Below the pieces are notes generated by a model. That model was not told the origin of the DNA, ran no database searches, and was given only the letters and a program-made list of their open reading frames with translations. This document shows positions 37,429 to 45,798 of a stretch of DNA of 64,000 bases, piece by piece. This DNA is from an uncultured Granulosicoccaceae bacterium (GTDB lineage: Bacteria; Pseudomonadota; Gammaproteobacteria; Granulosicoccales; Granulosicoccaceae), in contig CALAJN010000003.1 of NCBI GenBank assembly GCA_937922675.1, forward strand, positions 115,330-179,329, in the 5' to 3' direction. Each line of letters starts with the position of its first letter. The first letter of the stretch is position 1. The translations under genes were made by a program, and so were the position numbers.

Positions 37429-38295
37429 ATGAAATTCACGAAGACAGCTGTAGCGGTCGCTATTGCGGGCCTCGCAGCAGCCCCGATGATGGCGGCAGCA
37501 GAAACAACGCTTTCTGGCGTTGTACAAATGAACCTGCAAGGTACGGATGCAGACGACGACTCAGGCGACGTCACCATCGCTGCGGGTGATGTCAACATCA
37601 ACCTGAATGCACAGCAAGCACTGAACAGTGGCCTGACTGGCTACGCTAACTACCGCCTCGATGCTGATGCCCTTTCTGGAAACGGCCTCACCGGTGACAG
37701 CATCCACGTCGGCGTCAACGGCGGGTTCGGCGATATCCGAATCGGTGAAGTCAACACGATTGCCGAGTACGGACAGGTTGCTAACGACCTGCACGACCAG
37801 ACCGGCGGTATCGACGGTGGTATCCACTACGAAGGCTCTTTTGGACCGGCTAGCATCGGTTTGGTGTACTCACCTGAAAACAATGAAGACGTGGTCGGCG
37901 CCGGTGCCAAATTCTCACTCGGTGGCTTCGCGATTGGCGTAGGTGCAGAAGAGCGAGCTGGCAGCATGAACGCTTCTGTTGGTGCGAGCTTCGGTTTCGC
38001 GGGCGCTTCTGTTGCAGCACACTTCGTGACCAAGGAAATTGACGGTCAGGACGAAGACGGTGAGGTCATCGCAGTTCAGGTTGGCTACGGCATCAGCGGC
38101 GTTAACCTGGCGGTTACCTACTCTCAGGCTGAAGACTTCGGCGCAACTCACGACACAAAGATCCGTCTGGACGCTGGCTACAACCTCGGCGGTGGCATGG
38201 GTATCAGCACTCGAATCACGAGCAGCTCTGATGCGGCCGACGCTACTGTAGAGGATCTTCTCGAGTACCGCCTGCAGCTCTCCAAAGCGTTCTAA
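37429..38295 (+). CDS. Outer-membrane porin (Gram-negative porin, Porin_4-like)
   Basis: Beta-barrel protein forming a passive channel. The signal peptide is clear (MKFTKTAVAVAIAGLAAAPMMAAAE). The mature part opens ETTLSGVVQMNLQG, a standard first porin strand, and ends in EDLLEYRLQLSKAF with the C-terminal Phe used for Bam-dependent assembly. The mature length of about 265 residues is small for a 16-strand porin. It has many acidic loops. Start ATG at 37429 with GGAGAG ribosome site; the ATG at 37390 precedes the signal and is rejected. Two hairpin terminators follow. Confidence 0.9.
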   Translation: MKFTKTAVAVAIAGLAAAPMMAAAETTLSGVVQMNLQGTDADDDSGDVTIAAGDVNINLNAQQALNSGLTGYANYRLDADALSGNGLTGDSIHVGVNGGFGDIRIGEVNTIAEYGQVANDLHDQTGGIDGGIHYEGSFGPASIGLVYSPENNEDVVGAGAKFSLGGFAIGVGAEERAGSMNASVGASFGFAGASVAAHFVTKEIDGQDEDGEVIAVQVGYGISGVNLAVTYSQAEDFGATHDTKIRLDAGYNLGGGMGISTRITSSSDAADATVEDLLEYRLQLSKAF

Positions 38296-38300
38296 TGAAG

Positions 38301-38324
38301 CAGGCTTGACCCGAGTCGAGCCTG
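38301..38324 (+). terminator. First terminator hairpin after the porin gene
   Basis: CAGGCTTGAC pairs with GTCGAGCCTG (10 bp with one G-U wobble) across a CCGA loop, followed by ATTTG. It begins six bases after the porin stop. Confidence 0.6.
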
Positions 38325-38343
38325 ATTTGAAGAGTGAGATAGA

Positions 38344-38368
38344 CCGCCGCACCTCTAAGGTGCGGCGG
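38344..38368 (+). terminator. Second terminator hairpin after the porin gene
   Basis: CCGCCGCACC and GGTGCGGCGG form a perfect 10-bp stem with loop TCTAA, followed by GTAATTT. Together with the preceding hairpin it makes a tandem terminator, as expected for a highly transcribed gene. Confidence 0.75.
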
Positions 38369-38527
38369 GTAATTTAGCGCCTCGGCATTGCTATGCAATG
38401 TCGAGGCTTTCGCGCGTTTGATGTGCGCACGCGCGGTTACGGCGTCTTGTGCACGCCCATCGGATGCATTGATCCGATTACCGCTGCCAGGCGACCCGAA
38501 GAGACGTCAACGGGGAGGGGCTTGGCG

Positions 38528-38860
38528 TCAGCGCCCGCTAATGACGGCTGCGCGTCGCTCTGCCGCCCGACGTTTGGCCTCAGCGCTGGGCTCAACCTTG
38601 ATCACCTCGTCCTCAGGCAAGGTAATGTTGAGTTCCAGAACGTCACAGGCATCCTGCTGCCCAAGGTTGACGGACACGCTGTCCTCGCCCACATCGACGT
38701 ATTTCTTGATCACATCAAGAATATCCTGACGCAACATGGGTAGAAAATCCGGCCCGTTGCGGTCAGATCGCTCGTGTGCAATCAGCACCTGCAGCCGGTC
38801 CTTGGCGACCTTGGCTGTGGTGCCATCATTGCGGCTTCTGAAAAAGCTGAATATACCCAT
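38528..38860 (-). CDS. minE: Cell division topological specificity factor MinE
   Basis: Stimulates MinD ATPase and drives pole-to-pole oscillation that places FtsZ at mid-cell. N-terminal membrane-targeting MGIFSFFRS, then the MinD-contact helix KDRLQVLIAHERSDR, and the dimer core LPMLRQDILDVIKKYV. The product is longer than the usual ~85-90 residues, at 110, because of a basic C-terminal tail (AKRRAAERRAAVISGR). It is six bases after minD. Confidence 0.96.
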   Translation of the reverse strand: MGIFSFFRSRNDGTTAKVAKDRLQVLIAHERSDRNGPDFLPMLRQDILDVIKKYVDVGEDSVSVNLGQQDACDVLELNITLPEDEVIKVEPSAEAKRRAAERRAAVISGR

Positions 38861-38866
38861 GGCGTA

Positions 38867-39682
38867 TTACCCGAACAGCCGCGACAGGATGCCCTTTTTC
38901 TGGACCTCCATGAAGCGGTGTGGCTTGGCTTCGCCGAGCAGGCGATCGATTGCATCGGAGTAGGCCTGCCCAGCGGCACTCTCCTCGTCCAGAATAACGG
39001 GCTTGCCGGCGTTGGACGACTCAAGCACTGAGGGTGACTCAGGAATGATGCCGAGTAACGGTATCGCGAGCAGATCCACGATGTCGTCGACGGAGAGCAT
39101 CTGCCCATCCTTGACGCGGGATGGGTTGTACCGAGTGATGAGCAGGTGTTCCTTGACCGGATCCTCGTTCATTTTGGAGCGTTTGGACTCGCTCTGCAGA
39201 ATGCCGAGTATCCGATCCGAGTCACGTACTGATGACACTTCAGGGTTGGTGGTGACCACTGCTTCGTCAGCGAAGTAAAGCGCCATTTTTGCGCCCTTTT
39301 CGATCCCCGCCGGTGAATCACAGATGATGTAGTCGAACTCGGCTTTTTTGAGCTTGTGCATCACCCGCGCAATGCCCTCGATAGTCAGTGCATCCTTGTC
39401 ACGGGTTTGCGAGGCGGGAAGAATGTAGAGGTTGTCCAGTCTCTTGTCCTTGATCAGCGTCTGGTGGAGGCTTGACTCCTGATTGACCAGATTGACGAGG
39501 TCGTAGACGACGCGGCGCTCGCAACCCATGATCAGATCGAGGTTACGCAGGCCCACATCAAAATCGATGACGACAGTTTTGAAGCCCCGTCGAGCAAGGC
39601 CGGTGGCAATGGAGGCGCTGGTGGTTGTCTTGCCGACGCCTCCTTTTCCTGATGTGACGACGATGGTCTTGGTCAAGCTCAA
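38867..39682 (-). CDS. minD: Septum site-determining ATPase MinD
   Basis: Membrane-cycling ATPase that recruits MinC. Deviant Walker A TSGKGGVGKTTTSASIA, Walker B-like IDFDVGLRNLDLIMG, and the EESAAGQAYSDAIDRLLGE segment. The C-terminal amphipathic membrane-targeting helix is KKGILSRLFG. The 271-residue length is typical. Middle gene of minCDE. Confidence 0.98.
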   Translation of the reverse strand: MSLTKTIVVTSGKGGVGKTTTSASIATGLARRGFKTVVIDFDVGLRNLDLIMGCERRVVYDLVNLVNQESSLHQTLIKDKRLDNLYILPASQTRDKDALTIEGIARVMHKLKKAEFDYIICDSPAGIEKGAKMALYFADEAVVTTNPEVSSVRDSDRILGILQSESKRSKMNEDPVKEHLLITRYNPSRVKDGQMLSVDDIVDLLAIPLLGIIPESPSVLESSNAGKPVILDEESAAGQAYSDAIDRLLGEAKPHRFMEVQKKGILSRLFG

Positions 39683-39735
39683 ACTCCCAAATCGAATGTT
39701 GCGACGCCAGAGTCCACGGTTGGCGTCGGGTGGTC

Positions 39736-40659
39736 CTACAGAGGCTCTATGTTGAGCCTTTCATTGTCCAGAGCAATCTTTGCGGGTTTGCCGCGCAGCT
39801 CCTCCGGAATGGTCTCGAGCATTCGGTAATTGCCAGCAACCGAGACGAGCTCCGCCTCCAGAGACTGGCAAAAGATGCGTGTGGAGCGATTGCCTGACAC
39901 GCCACAGAGCGCGCGGCCACGCAGGGGCCCATACACATGAATATTGTTGTCGGCGATCACTTCAGCGCCCGGCCCGACCTGGCCAATGATGATCAGGTCG
40001 GTGTCGCGAGCATAGATCTGCTGGCCGGAACGAACCGGCCGGTCGATCAGCATCGGTGGTCTGATGATGTACTCAACCTCGCTGGAACTAACAGGTTCAT
40101 TGGTGGGCCTGGTGTTGTTTGCGGCGTCAGCTGCCGAGGTTTTCGGCACATCTTCGGCAGTTGGCCGACGAGCCGCACCGCCCTCAATCAATGGTACCTC
40201 GACCGCCTTGGCGAGCGGTGAAGATTTGTCACCTGTTGCAGCAACCATGGGCACCAGCTTGTGCTTGCGAATACAGGCCATTAGCGCGCTGCCATCGAGA
40301 GCATCGCGCGTGTCCGGATCTTCGTCCAGAGGGGTCAGGTCAACGACGATCGGTGTGTCAGCAAAAAAACCGGGGGCTTGCTGCACCTTGTCGGCGAGGC
40401 TCTCGTCAACAATGTCCACGTCTGCCACGCCTATCTTGAGCGACATGAAAGTGTACATGCCACCTTTCAATTCGACTCGCTTGTCGCTTGGCACGTGTAG
40501 AGGACACTCCGGGGTCAGGGTTGTCTGGGGCGAGAGGCAAGTGCCTGGTCGTCCCTGCGGTGGGTGTGGCAGGGTTTCGGCGTGCACCGCAGCTCGGCCG
40601 AGAGCCAAGTCTAAATCAATAGGGCCTGCGATTGATGCCCGGCGCGGTACGCTAGCCAT
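39736..40659 (-). CDS. minC: Septum site-determining inhibitor MinC
   Basis: FtsZ polymerisation inhibitor. The N-terminal domain is recognisable from [20 protein letters not shown]..., [21 protein letters not shown]; the C-terminal MinD-binding beta-helix domain from [37 protein letters not shown] and [23 protein letters not shown] residues. The ATG at 40659 gives 307 residues with ~55 unusual residues in front. A GTG at 40494 would give ~252 residues, closer to the family. The coordinate is the outer bound. A basic/acidic linker joins the two domains. It diverges from dinB. Confidence 0.93.
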   Translation of the reverse strand: MASVPRRASIAGPIDLDLALGRAAVHAETLPHPPQGRPGTCLSPQTTLTPECPLHVPSDKRVELKGGMYTFMSLKIGVADVDIVDESLADKVQQAPGFFADTPIVVDLTPLDEDPDTRDALDGSALMACIRKHKLVPMVAATGDKSSPLAKAVEVPLIEGGAARRPTAEDVPKTSAADAANNTRPTNEPVSSSEVEYIIRPPMLIDRPVRSGQQIYARDTDLIIIGQVGPGAEVIADNNIHVYGPLRGRALCGVSGNRSTRIFCQSLEAELVSVAGNYRMLETIPEELRGKPAKIALDNERLNIEPL

Positions 40660-40689
40660 ATTCAGTGCATAATTTTTTCCAGCGAGCGG

Positions 40690-41814
40690 ATGGTCAGTGC
40701 AGTCGACAGGACATCAGGCGTAGACGAAAAGGCCGCTCAGCCGCGAAAAATCATCCATGTCGATATGGATGCCTTCTACGCGTCGGTCGAGCAACGCGAC
40801 AATCCACTGTGGCGTGACCGTCCTGTCATCGTGGGTGGCAAGCCCAACGGGCGAGGCGTGGTGGCAGCTTGCAGCTATCAAGCACGCGCGTTTGGCGTGC
40901 ACTCGGCTATGCCAAGCGCTGAAGCGGGTCGCCGCTGCCCACACGCGGTATTTGTCGCGCCAAGATTCGAGCGTTACAAGGCGGTATCGCGACAGGTTCA
41001 CGCCGTGTTTCGCGAATTCACCAATATCATCGAGCCATTGTCGCTGGATGAGGCTTATCTGGACGTCAGTGATGTGGCGCTGCTGGGCGGCTCGGCTGTG
41101 CGCATGGCACGTGAGATACGCGCAATGATTCTGGAGACGACCGGATTGGTGGCATCCGCCGGCGTGTCCTATAACAAGGCACTTGCCAAGCTCGCATCAG
41201 ACCACGACAAACCTGACGGTCTGTATTGCGTGTTGCCGGGTGAGGGTGAACAGTTTGTCGCAACGCTTCCGGTAGGGCGTTTTCACGGGGTTGGCAGGGT
41301 CACAGAGGAGCGTATGCAATCTCTGGGTATTCAGACCGGGGCCGATCTTCGTGCCTGGTCACTCGAGGAGCTATCACGTGAGTTCGGCAACAGCGCCCGT
41401 CGGTACCATGCGCTGGCGCGTGGTGTGGATGAGCGCCCGGTTCAGGTGTCGCGGGTGCGCAAATCCATCGGCAGTGAACGCACCTTTGGTGACAACATCA
41501 CCACGCCCGAGGCCATGCTCGAGGTTTTGCTGTCACTGGCTGAAGAGGTATTCGACAGTCTGGAGTTACAGCAGCTCAGGGCGAGCTCAGTGACGGCCAA
41601 GGTGCGCTTTGCCGATTTTGAAACGCTCACTCGGTCGCGTTCAGTGAGTGCAGGATTCATGGACCGGTGCATCATGAATCGGTCTTTGCCGTATCTGCTG
41701 GAGCGGGCACTCGTGGGCCACCCCAAGCCTCAGGTGCGTTTGTTGGGCGTATCACTCAGCGGATTGTCGCCCTCGGACGGGTCCGGGCTGCAGCAGCTTG
41801 AGCTGGACCTATGA
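40690..41814 (+). CDS. dinB: DNA polymerase IV
   Basis: Y-family translesion polymerase. Catalytic acidic residues lie in [16 protein letters not shown] and [11 protein letters not shown]; the fingers region contains [20 protein letters not shown]. The helix-hairpin region is [17 protein letters not shown] and the little finger domain follows. The last residues QLELDL match the beta-clamp-binding consensus of Pol IV. No obvious LexA box is seen upstream. A CATAAT element lies 17-22 bases before the ATG. The 3' end overlaps the convergent GGDEF-EAL gene by six bases. Confidence 0.97.
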   Translation: MVSAVDRTSGVDEKAAQPRKIIHVDMDAFYASVEQRDNPLWRDRPVIVGGKPNGRGVVAACSYQARAFGVHSAMPSAEAGRRCPHAVFVAPRFERYKAVSRQVHAVFREFTNIIEPLSLDEAYLDVSDVALLGGSAVRMAREIRAMILETTGLVASAGVSYNKALAKLASDHDKPDGLYCVLPGEGEQFVATLPVGRFHGVGRVTEERMQSLGIQTGADLRAWSLEELSREFGNSARRYHALARGVDERPVQVSRVRKSIGSERTFGDNITTPEAMLEVLLSLAEEVFDSLELQQLRASSVTAKVRFADFETLTRSRSVSAGFMDRCIMNRSLPYLLERALVGHPKPQVRLLGVSLSGLSPSDGSGLQQLELDL

Positions 41815-43710
41815 GGTCAGTAGCAGGTCCGGGAAGGTGGTTGCATGCATGGGGCGGCACAGCCAGTAGCCCTGCACCCGGTCACACCCGAGGGCTGCAA
41901 CCGTGTCGTACTGCTCCTGATTCTCTATCCCCTCAGCCACCACGTCTGCACCGATACTGCGCGCAATATCGACCACCGCGTGAACGATGTCCTGACTGTT
42001 GGCATCGGTCGTGATGTCTGTAATGAACGCGCGATCAATCTTGACTTCACTGATCGGAAAGTCACGCAGTTCGAGCAACGAGGAGTAGCCGACACCGAAG
42101 TCATCGATGGCGATCTTGGCACCGAAGCCTGTCAGGTCGGTGAGAATGCTCGTCAGGCAGGAGGAGTCATCAAACAGCGCGGTTTCGGTGATCTCAAGGC
42201 ACAAATTGGCAGGATCAAAGCCTGTTCGCTCAAGCAACTCTCCGATGTCGTGCACGATCCTGTCGTCATCGAATTGTTTGCGCGATAGATTGACCGACAA
42301 GGTGGCCGGTGAGCCACCGTAGCGAGCGAGACGCTGATAGTCGGTAATCGCCTGTTGCAGCACCCAGTGGCCGATGCGCGTGATGATGCCGGTTTGCTCG
42401 GCTATCGGGATGAAGTCTGCTGGAGATACCCGGCCGAACTCTGCGCTGCTCCAGCGCACCAGTGCTTCCATGCCGCAGGTGTGTTGGGTCGCGATGTCCA
42501 CTTGTGGTTGGTATTGCAGAGTCAGCTCGTTGCTCTCGATGGCGCTTTGCAGGCCTACTTCAAGCTGATGTCGGCGTTTGGCTTCCTGTTGTCTGGATGA
42601 GCTGTAGACCACCAGACGGTTGTTGCCCAAGCGCTTGGCATGTGAACAGGCGCTGTCGGCAGCGGTGAGTAGCGTGGAGACGGTGTTGCCGTGTTCCGGG
42701 GCGTAGGCAATGCCGACACTGGCGCGGACCGGAACATTCATGCGGTTGACGTTCAAACCTGCGCGCAAGGCACCGAGCAATTCCTGGACGCGCCGCTCGA
42801 TATCGTCTTCCGCGCCTGCAAATTCAAGCAGTACTGCGAACTCATCGCCAGCCGTGCGCGAGATCAGTGCGGTCTCTGGCATGGCGTGCTGCAGGCAGAT
42901 GGCGGTCTGCTTGAGCAGCTCGTCACCGGCCGCCCGACCGTAGGTATCGTTGATCTGGCGAAAGCTCCGCAGATCAACGATGATTAGAGCGAGGCGGTTG
43001 TGTGTGCGTGCACAACGCTGAGCCAGGACGCCGACCAGATGCGAGCGTGTTGGCAGTGCGGTCAGAGAGTCAAAGCGTGTGCTGTTGCCACCGGCCACGT
43101 TGGAGGGGTATACCGCGATCGCAGTGCCACCGTCGTCGGTGATGCGTTCTTTGACGAGCAGGGAGTTGCGTCCAAAGCTCGCCAGTTCAAAGGCAAGCGT
43201 TGCATCAGGGTTGCGGTTGTCCCGTGCGCGATTGCGAGCTCTTTCTATGGCGAGGTTGTCGGGCGAGAGCTGCGCATAGATATCGAAGCTCGTGCTGTCA
43301 CGCAGCTCCTCGTCGCTGACCTCGATGGGAAAAAGGGCGAGCAGTTTGCGATTGGCTGCGGTAAGGCGGCCCTTGGCGTCGAACAGGGCTACTGCGTCAG
43401 GCAGGGTATCCAGAACATCCTCGCTTGCCGTTTTTGGCTCGCGCATCGCACGCATGATGAGCACGCCAGAGATGGCCCCTAGAGCGACCAGGCCAACGAC
43501 AGCTGCGTACGGTGTGGTGAGCGTCCAGTTGCCGAGTGCGCTTGCGACAGTGCCGAGGTCGCTACTGGCGCTGGGTGTGACTGTATCGAACACGTTGCGC
43601 AGCTGGCCGGGTACAAGCTGACCGGGTACGGGTTCTGAAGCTGCAGCTACAGCCAAGGTTGCCAGAGAAGGCACTGCGGTAGCGAAGGGTATGAGAGAGG
43701 TGGGTCGCAA
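41809..43710 (-). CDS. GGDEF-EAL cyclic-di-GMP signalling protein
   Basis: Membrane-anchored regulator of c-di-GMP. N-terminal signal/anchor residues (~10-30) and one helix (YAAVVGLVALGAISGVLIMRA), then a PAS-like segment (TLPDAVALFDAKGRLTAANRKLL). The GGDEF domain has AGDEF in place of GGDEF and lacks an obvious RxxD inhibitory site before it. The EAL domain keeps the catalytic set: GMEALVRW, NLSRKQF, LCLEITETAL, AIDDFGVGYSS, KIDRAFI and VAEGIENQ. Phosphodiesterase activity therefore looks intact, while cyclase activity is possible but uncertain. Confidence 0.93.
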   Translation of the reverse strand: MRPTSLIPFATAVPSLATLAVAAASEPVPGQLVPGQLRNVFDTVTPSASSDLGTVASALGNWTLTTPYAAVVGLVALGAISGVLIMRAMREPKTASEDVLDTLPDAVALFDAKGRLTAANRKLLALFPIEVSDEELRDSTSFDIYAQLSPDNLAIERARNRARDNRNPDATLAFELASFGRNSLLVKERITDDGGTAIAVYPSNVAGGNSTRFDSLTALPTRSHLVGVLAQRCARTHNRLALIIVDLRSFRQINDTYGRAAGDELLKQTAICLQHAMPETALISRTAGDEFAVLLEFAGAEDDIERRVQELLGALRAGLNVNRMNVPVRASVGIAYAPEHGNTVSTLLTAADSACSHAKRLGNNRLVVYSSSRQQEAKRRHQLEVGLQSAIESNELTLQYQPQVDIATQHTCGMEALVRWSSAEFGRVSPADFIPIAEQTGIITRIGHWVLQQAITDYQRLARYGGSPATLSVNLSRKQFDDDRIVHDIGELLERTGFDPANLCLEITETALFDDSSCLTSILTDLTGFGAKIAIDDFGVGYSSLLELRDFPISEVKIDRAFITDITTDANSQDIVHAVVDIARSIGADVVAEGIENQEQYDTVAALGCDRVQGYWLCRPMHATTFPDLLLTS

Positions 43711-43982
43711 GGTAGGTCTCGTCTTCTCGCAGACCAGGCAGCGTTGGTTTGCGGGGGCCGGTGCCGATGCACCGTTGGACCTTAAGTAAATTAGCAGAAA
43801 GATGTAATAACTACTGGAAAATCTGGAAGAAAAGCACAGATTTTATCGCTGGCGTGAGTGGCAGGCTTGCGCGCTGGTATGGCACGCGTGGTGGAGGGTA
43901 GTACACCGTTTGCAAAAAGCCACTCCACGAATGCGATCAGTCGCAGCGAAGCAAACAATCGGCTCCGCTGCGACAGCGCGCA

Positions 43983-44261
43983 TCAGGTGCGTTCGGTGAC
44001 CTGCACGGCGTGAAAGCCGAACTGGGTCTTGATGGGGCCCTGGACTTCGCCCACTTCGCCGTCAAAGCAGGCGGTGTCGAACTCGGGCACCATTTGTCCT
44101 CGGCCGAAAGTGCCGAGGTTGCCACCGTCACGGCTGGAGGGGCACGAAGAATTGGCCTTGGCGATTTCGCCAAAGTCAGCGCCACCTTTGATTTCGTCAA
44201 TAAGGGTTTGGCATTTGGCTTCGTCGTCGACGAGGATGTGTCGGGCAGTGGCCTGGCTCAT
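43983..44261 (-). CDS. ppiC: Parvulin-type peptidyl-prolyl isomerase
   Basis: Small cytoplasmic prolyl isomerase. At 92 residues it matches E. coli PpiC in length and in signature: ATARHILVDDEAKCQTLIDEI, FGEIAKANSSCPSSRDGGNLGTFGRGQMVPEFD, GPIKTQFGFHAVQVTERT. Start ATG at 44261 (MSQATARHI); a longer frame to 44450 has no family similarity. It lies downstream of two small genes on the same strand. Confidence 0.95.
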   Translation of the reverse strand: MSQATARHILVDDEAKCQTLIDEIKGGADFGEIAKANSSCPSSRDGGNLGTFGRGQMVPEFDTACFDGEVGEVQGPIKTQFGFHAVQVTERT

Positions 44262-44346
44262 AGGAGGTTTCCAGTGTGGGTAGTGGGGCAGCTCCGAGCG
44301 GTGGTCATCGCTTGAGACGGAGCTATCGTTGAAAAAGGTGTAGCTG

Positions 44347-44646
44347 TCAGGCCTTGGACTTTGGCTTCCAGATGCCGAAGGCCTCCTGAGCAGGTGGGGC
44401 GGGCGGCGGTGCCTGCTGCTGCTTCTGTTGCTCAACATCTTCGGCGACATGCTTCATGAAGGCGCCGAGCTGATCCAGGACTTCAGTCTTGCGAGGACCG
44501 GGCATATCCTGTTGGCCCAACAGAAATCCGACCACAGCGCACAGGTACTGCGCGCTGACACCAGGGTCGCTCGCTGAGGCGTCGTGTGCCTGAATGACTT
44601 GTTGAAGTTCTGCAACCAGTTTGGCTGACAGTTGGAGTTCGCTCAT
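44347..44646 (-). CDS. Conserved-looking hypothetical protein, 99 residues
   Basis: I do not recognise the family. The first ~65 residues look helical (KLVAELQQVIQAHD, QYLCAVVGFLLGQQ, LDQLGAFMKHVAED) and are followed by a Gln- and Pro-rich linker and a short basic end (FGIWKPKSKA). There is no signal peptide and no strong membrane segment. It lies in a same-strand run with ppiC downstream and a small Cys-rich gene upstream. Confidence 0.6.
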   Translation of the reverse strand: MSELQLSAKLVAELQQVIQAHDASASDPGVSAQYLCAVVGFLLGQQDMPGPRKTEVLDQLGAFMKHVAEDVEQQKQQQAPPPAPPAQEAFGIWKPKSKA

Positions 44647-44731
44647 GGGCGATCTGATGACACTGAGGTGTGGGAAACAGTCGTCGGATCATACGCCTGT
44701 TGAGACGTGACGCTGTGCATCTGCTGTGCGA

Positions 44732-44959
44732 CTAGACAACAAACAGGGCACGCCCCGCCCGATTCAGCCCCGCCTCGGCCTCGCTGACTACCCCGCTTTT
44801 TTGTGCGCCGCTTGCTATGTACAACCCGGGCTCACTCGTCATGCGCCTATGGCCACATCGCGGGCAGCTGTGCCAACAGGTTGTGGCCGCGCCCTCGCTC
44901 TCGCAATAGTCCGTGGCCATCACGGTGTTGCAGCTACGGCATAGAATCGATTCGCTCAT
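44732..44959 (-). CDS. Small putative zinc-ribbon protein
   Basis: A 75-residue frame with paired cysteines: CRSCNTVMATDYC near the N terminus and CPRCGHRRMTSEPG about 20 residues later, a layout that could bind zinc. The remainder is unremarkable. It lies on the same strand as neighbours and in an otherwise empty gap, so it may be real. The overall codon pattern is not decisive. It could be a regulatory or ribosome-linked small protein; no function is claimed. Confidence 0.45.
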   Translation of the reverse strand: MSESILCRSCNTVMATDYCESEGAATTCWHSCPRCGHRRMTSEPGLYIASGAQKSGVVSEAEAGLNRAGRALFVV

Positions 44960-45019
44960 GAGTCCGGGTCCGGCAAGCGTTTGAGTATCACGGGTGACTG
45001 CTGCTGAGCGCGTGCTCGA

Positions 45020-45727
45020 TCAGCCGCACTTGGAGTCGCCACAGTTCATGCAGGTCTGGCAACCGTCGCGCAGAACAACCGCCTTGTGGTGACACTTGCC
45101 GCAGGTGGTCGCTGTCGCCATCCAGGCCTCGGTGCCGTCGGGTGGTGCAGCGCTGTTTGTTGCCGAGTTCTCCTCGGCAAGCTCGGCCTTCTTGGCGTCT
45201 ATCAGTGCCTGCTGATGTTCTTCAGGCTCGTTGCCTTTCAGCATGCCGATCGAAATCAAATGACGCTCAATGACATCACCAATCTCGGCGATGATCGAGG
45301 GTACGTACTTGCCCTTGTTCCAGTAACCGCCGCGTGGATCAAACACCGACTGCAACTCATCAACAAGGAAGGTGATATCGCCGCCTTTGCGAAAGACAGC
45401 CGACATGATCAGAGTCAAGGCCACGATCCACTGGTAGTGCTCGAGGTTCTTGGAATTGATGAACACCTCGAACGGGCGGCGATGTTCATGCTCTGTGCCT
45501 TCGTTGAGCACGATGTCGTTGATGGTGATGTACATCGCATGCGCCGACACATGCTCAGGTGTCTTGAGCTTGTAGGTAGAGCCCACCAGGCGCTGCGGGC
45601 GCTCCAGTGTCTCGTGCATCTGGATCACGTCAGCGGTCTTGGAAGCCGCTGTTGCCGCCTCAGCTGCTGACTCGTCTGGCTTTCTGACGTTGTAGCCGAC
45701 AATCTTGCCGGAGATCTTCATGCTCAT
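45020..45727 (-). CDS. nrdJb: Ribonucleotide reductase class II, subunit NrdJb
   Basis: Second half of a split adenosylcobalamin-dependent ribonucleotide reductase, as in Pseudomonas aeruginosa. It shows MKISGKIVGYNVRK, VGSTYKLKTPEHVSAHAMYITIND, RRPFEVFINSKN, RKGGDITFLVDELQSVFDPRGGYW, and a C-terminal CxxC pair (CGKCHHKAVVLRDGCQTCMNCGDSKCG) that resembles the redox-active cysteine tail. It lies 71 bases after nrdJa on the same strand. NrdJb is known to be required with NrdJa for activity. Confidence 0.93.
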   Translation of the reverse strand: MSMKISGKIVGYNVRKPDESAAEAATAASKTADVIQMHETLERPQRLVGSTYKLKTPEHVSAHAMYITINDIVLNEGTEHEHRRPFEVFINSKNLEHYQWIVALTLIMSAVFRKGGDITFLVDELQSVFDPRGGYWNKGKYVPSIIAEIGDVIERHLISIGMLKGNEPEEHQQALIDAKKAELAEENSATNSAAPPDGTEAWMATATTCGKCHHKAVVLRDGCQTCMNCGDSKCG

Positions 45728-45798
45728 GCGTATCGCTCGTCTGTATGTGATGCTGACCCTCCGTGGTCACCGCTATCAATGCGTTGTGGGTGTGGTTG

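Noticed and set aside
40660..40689. LexA box for dinB
   Set aside because: No CTGT-N8-ACAG-like palindrome is present in the short minC-dinB gap.
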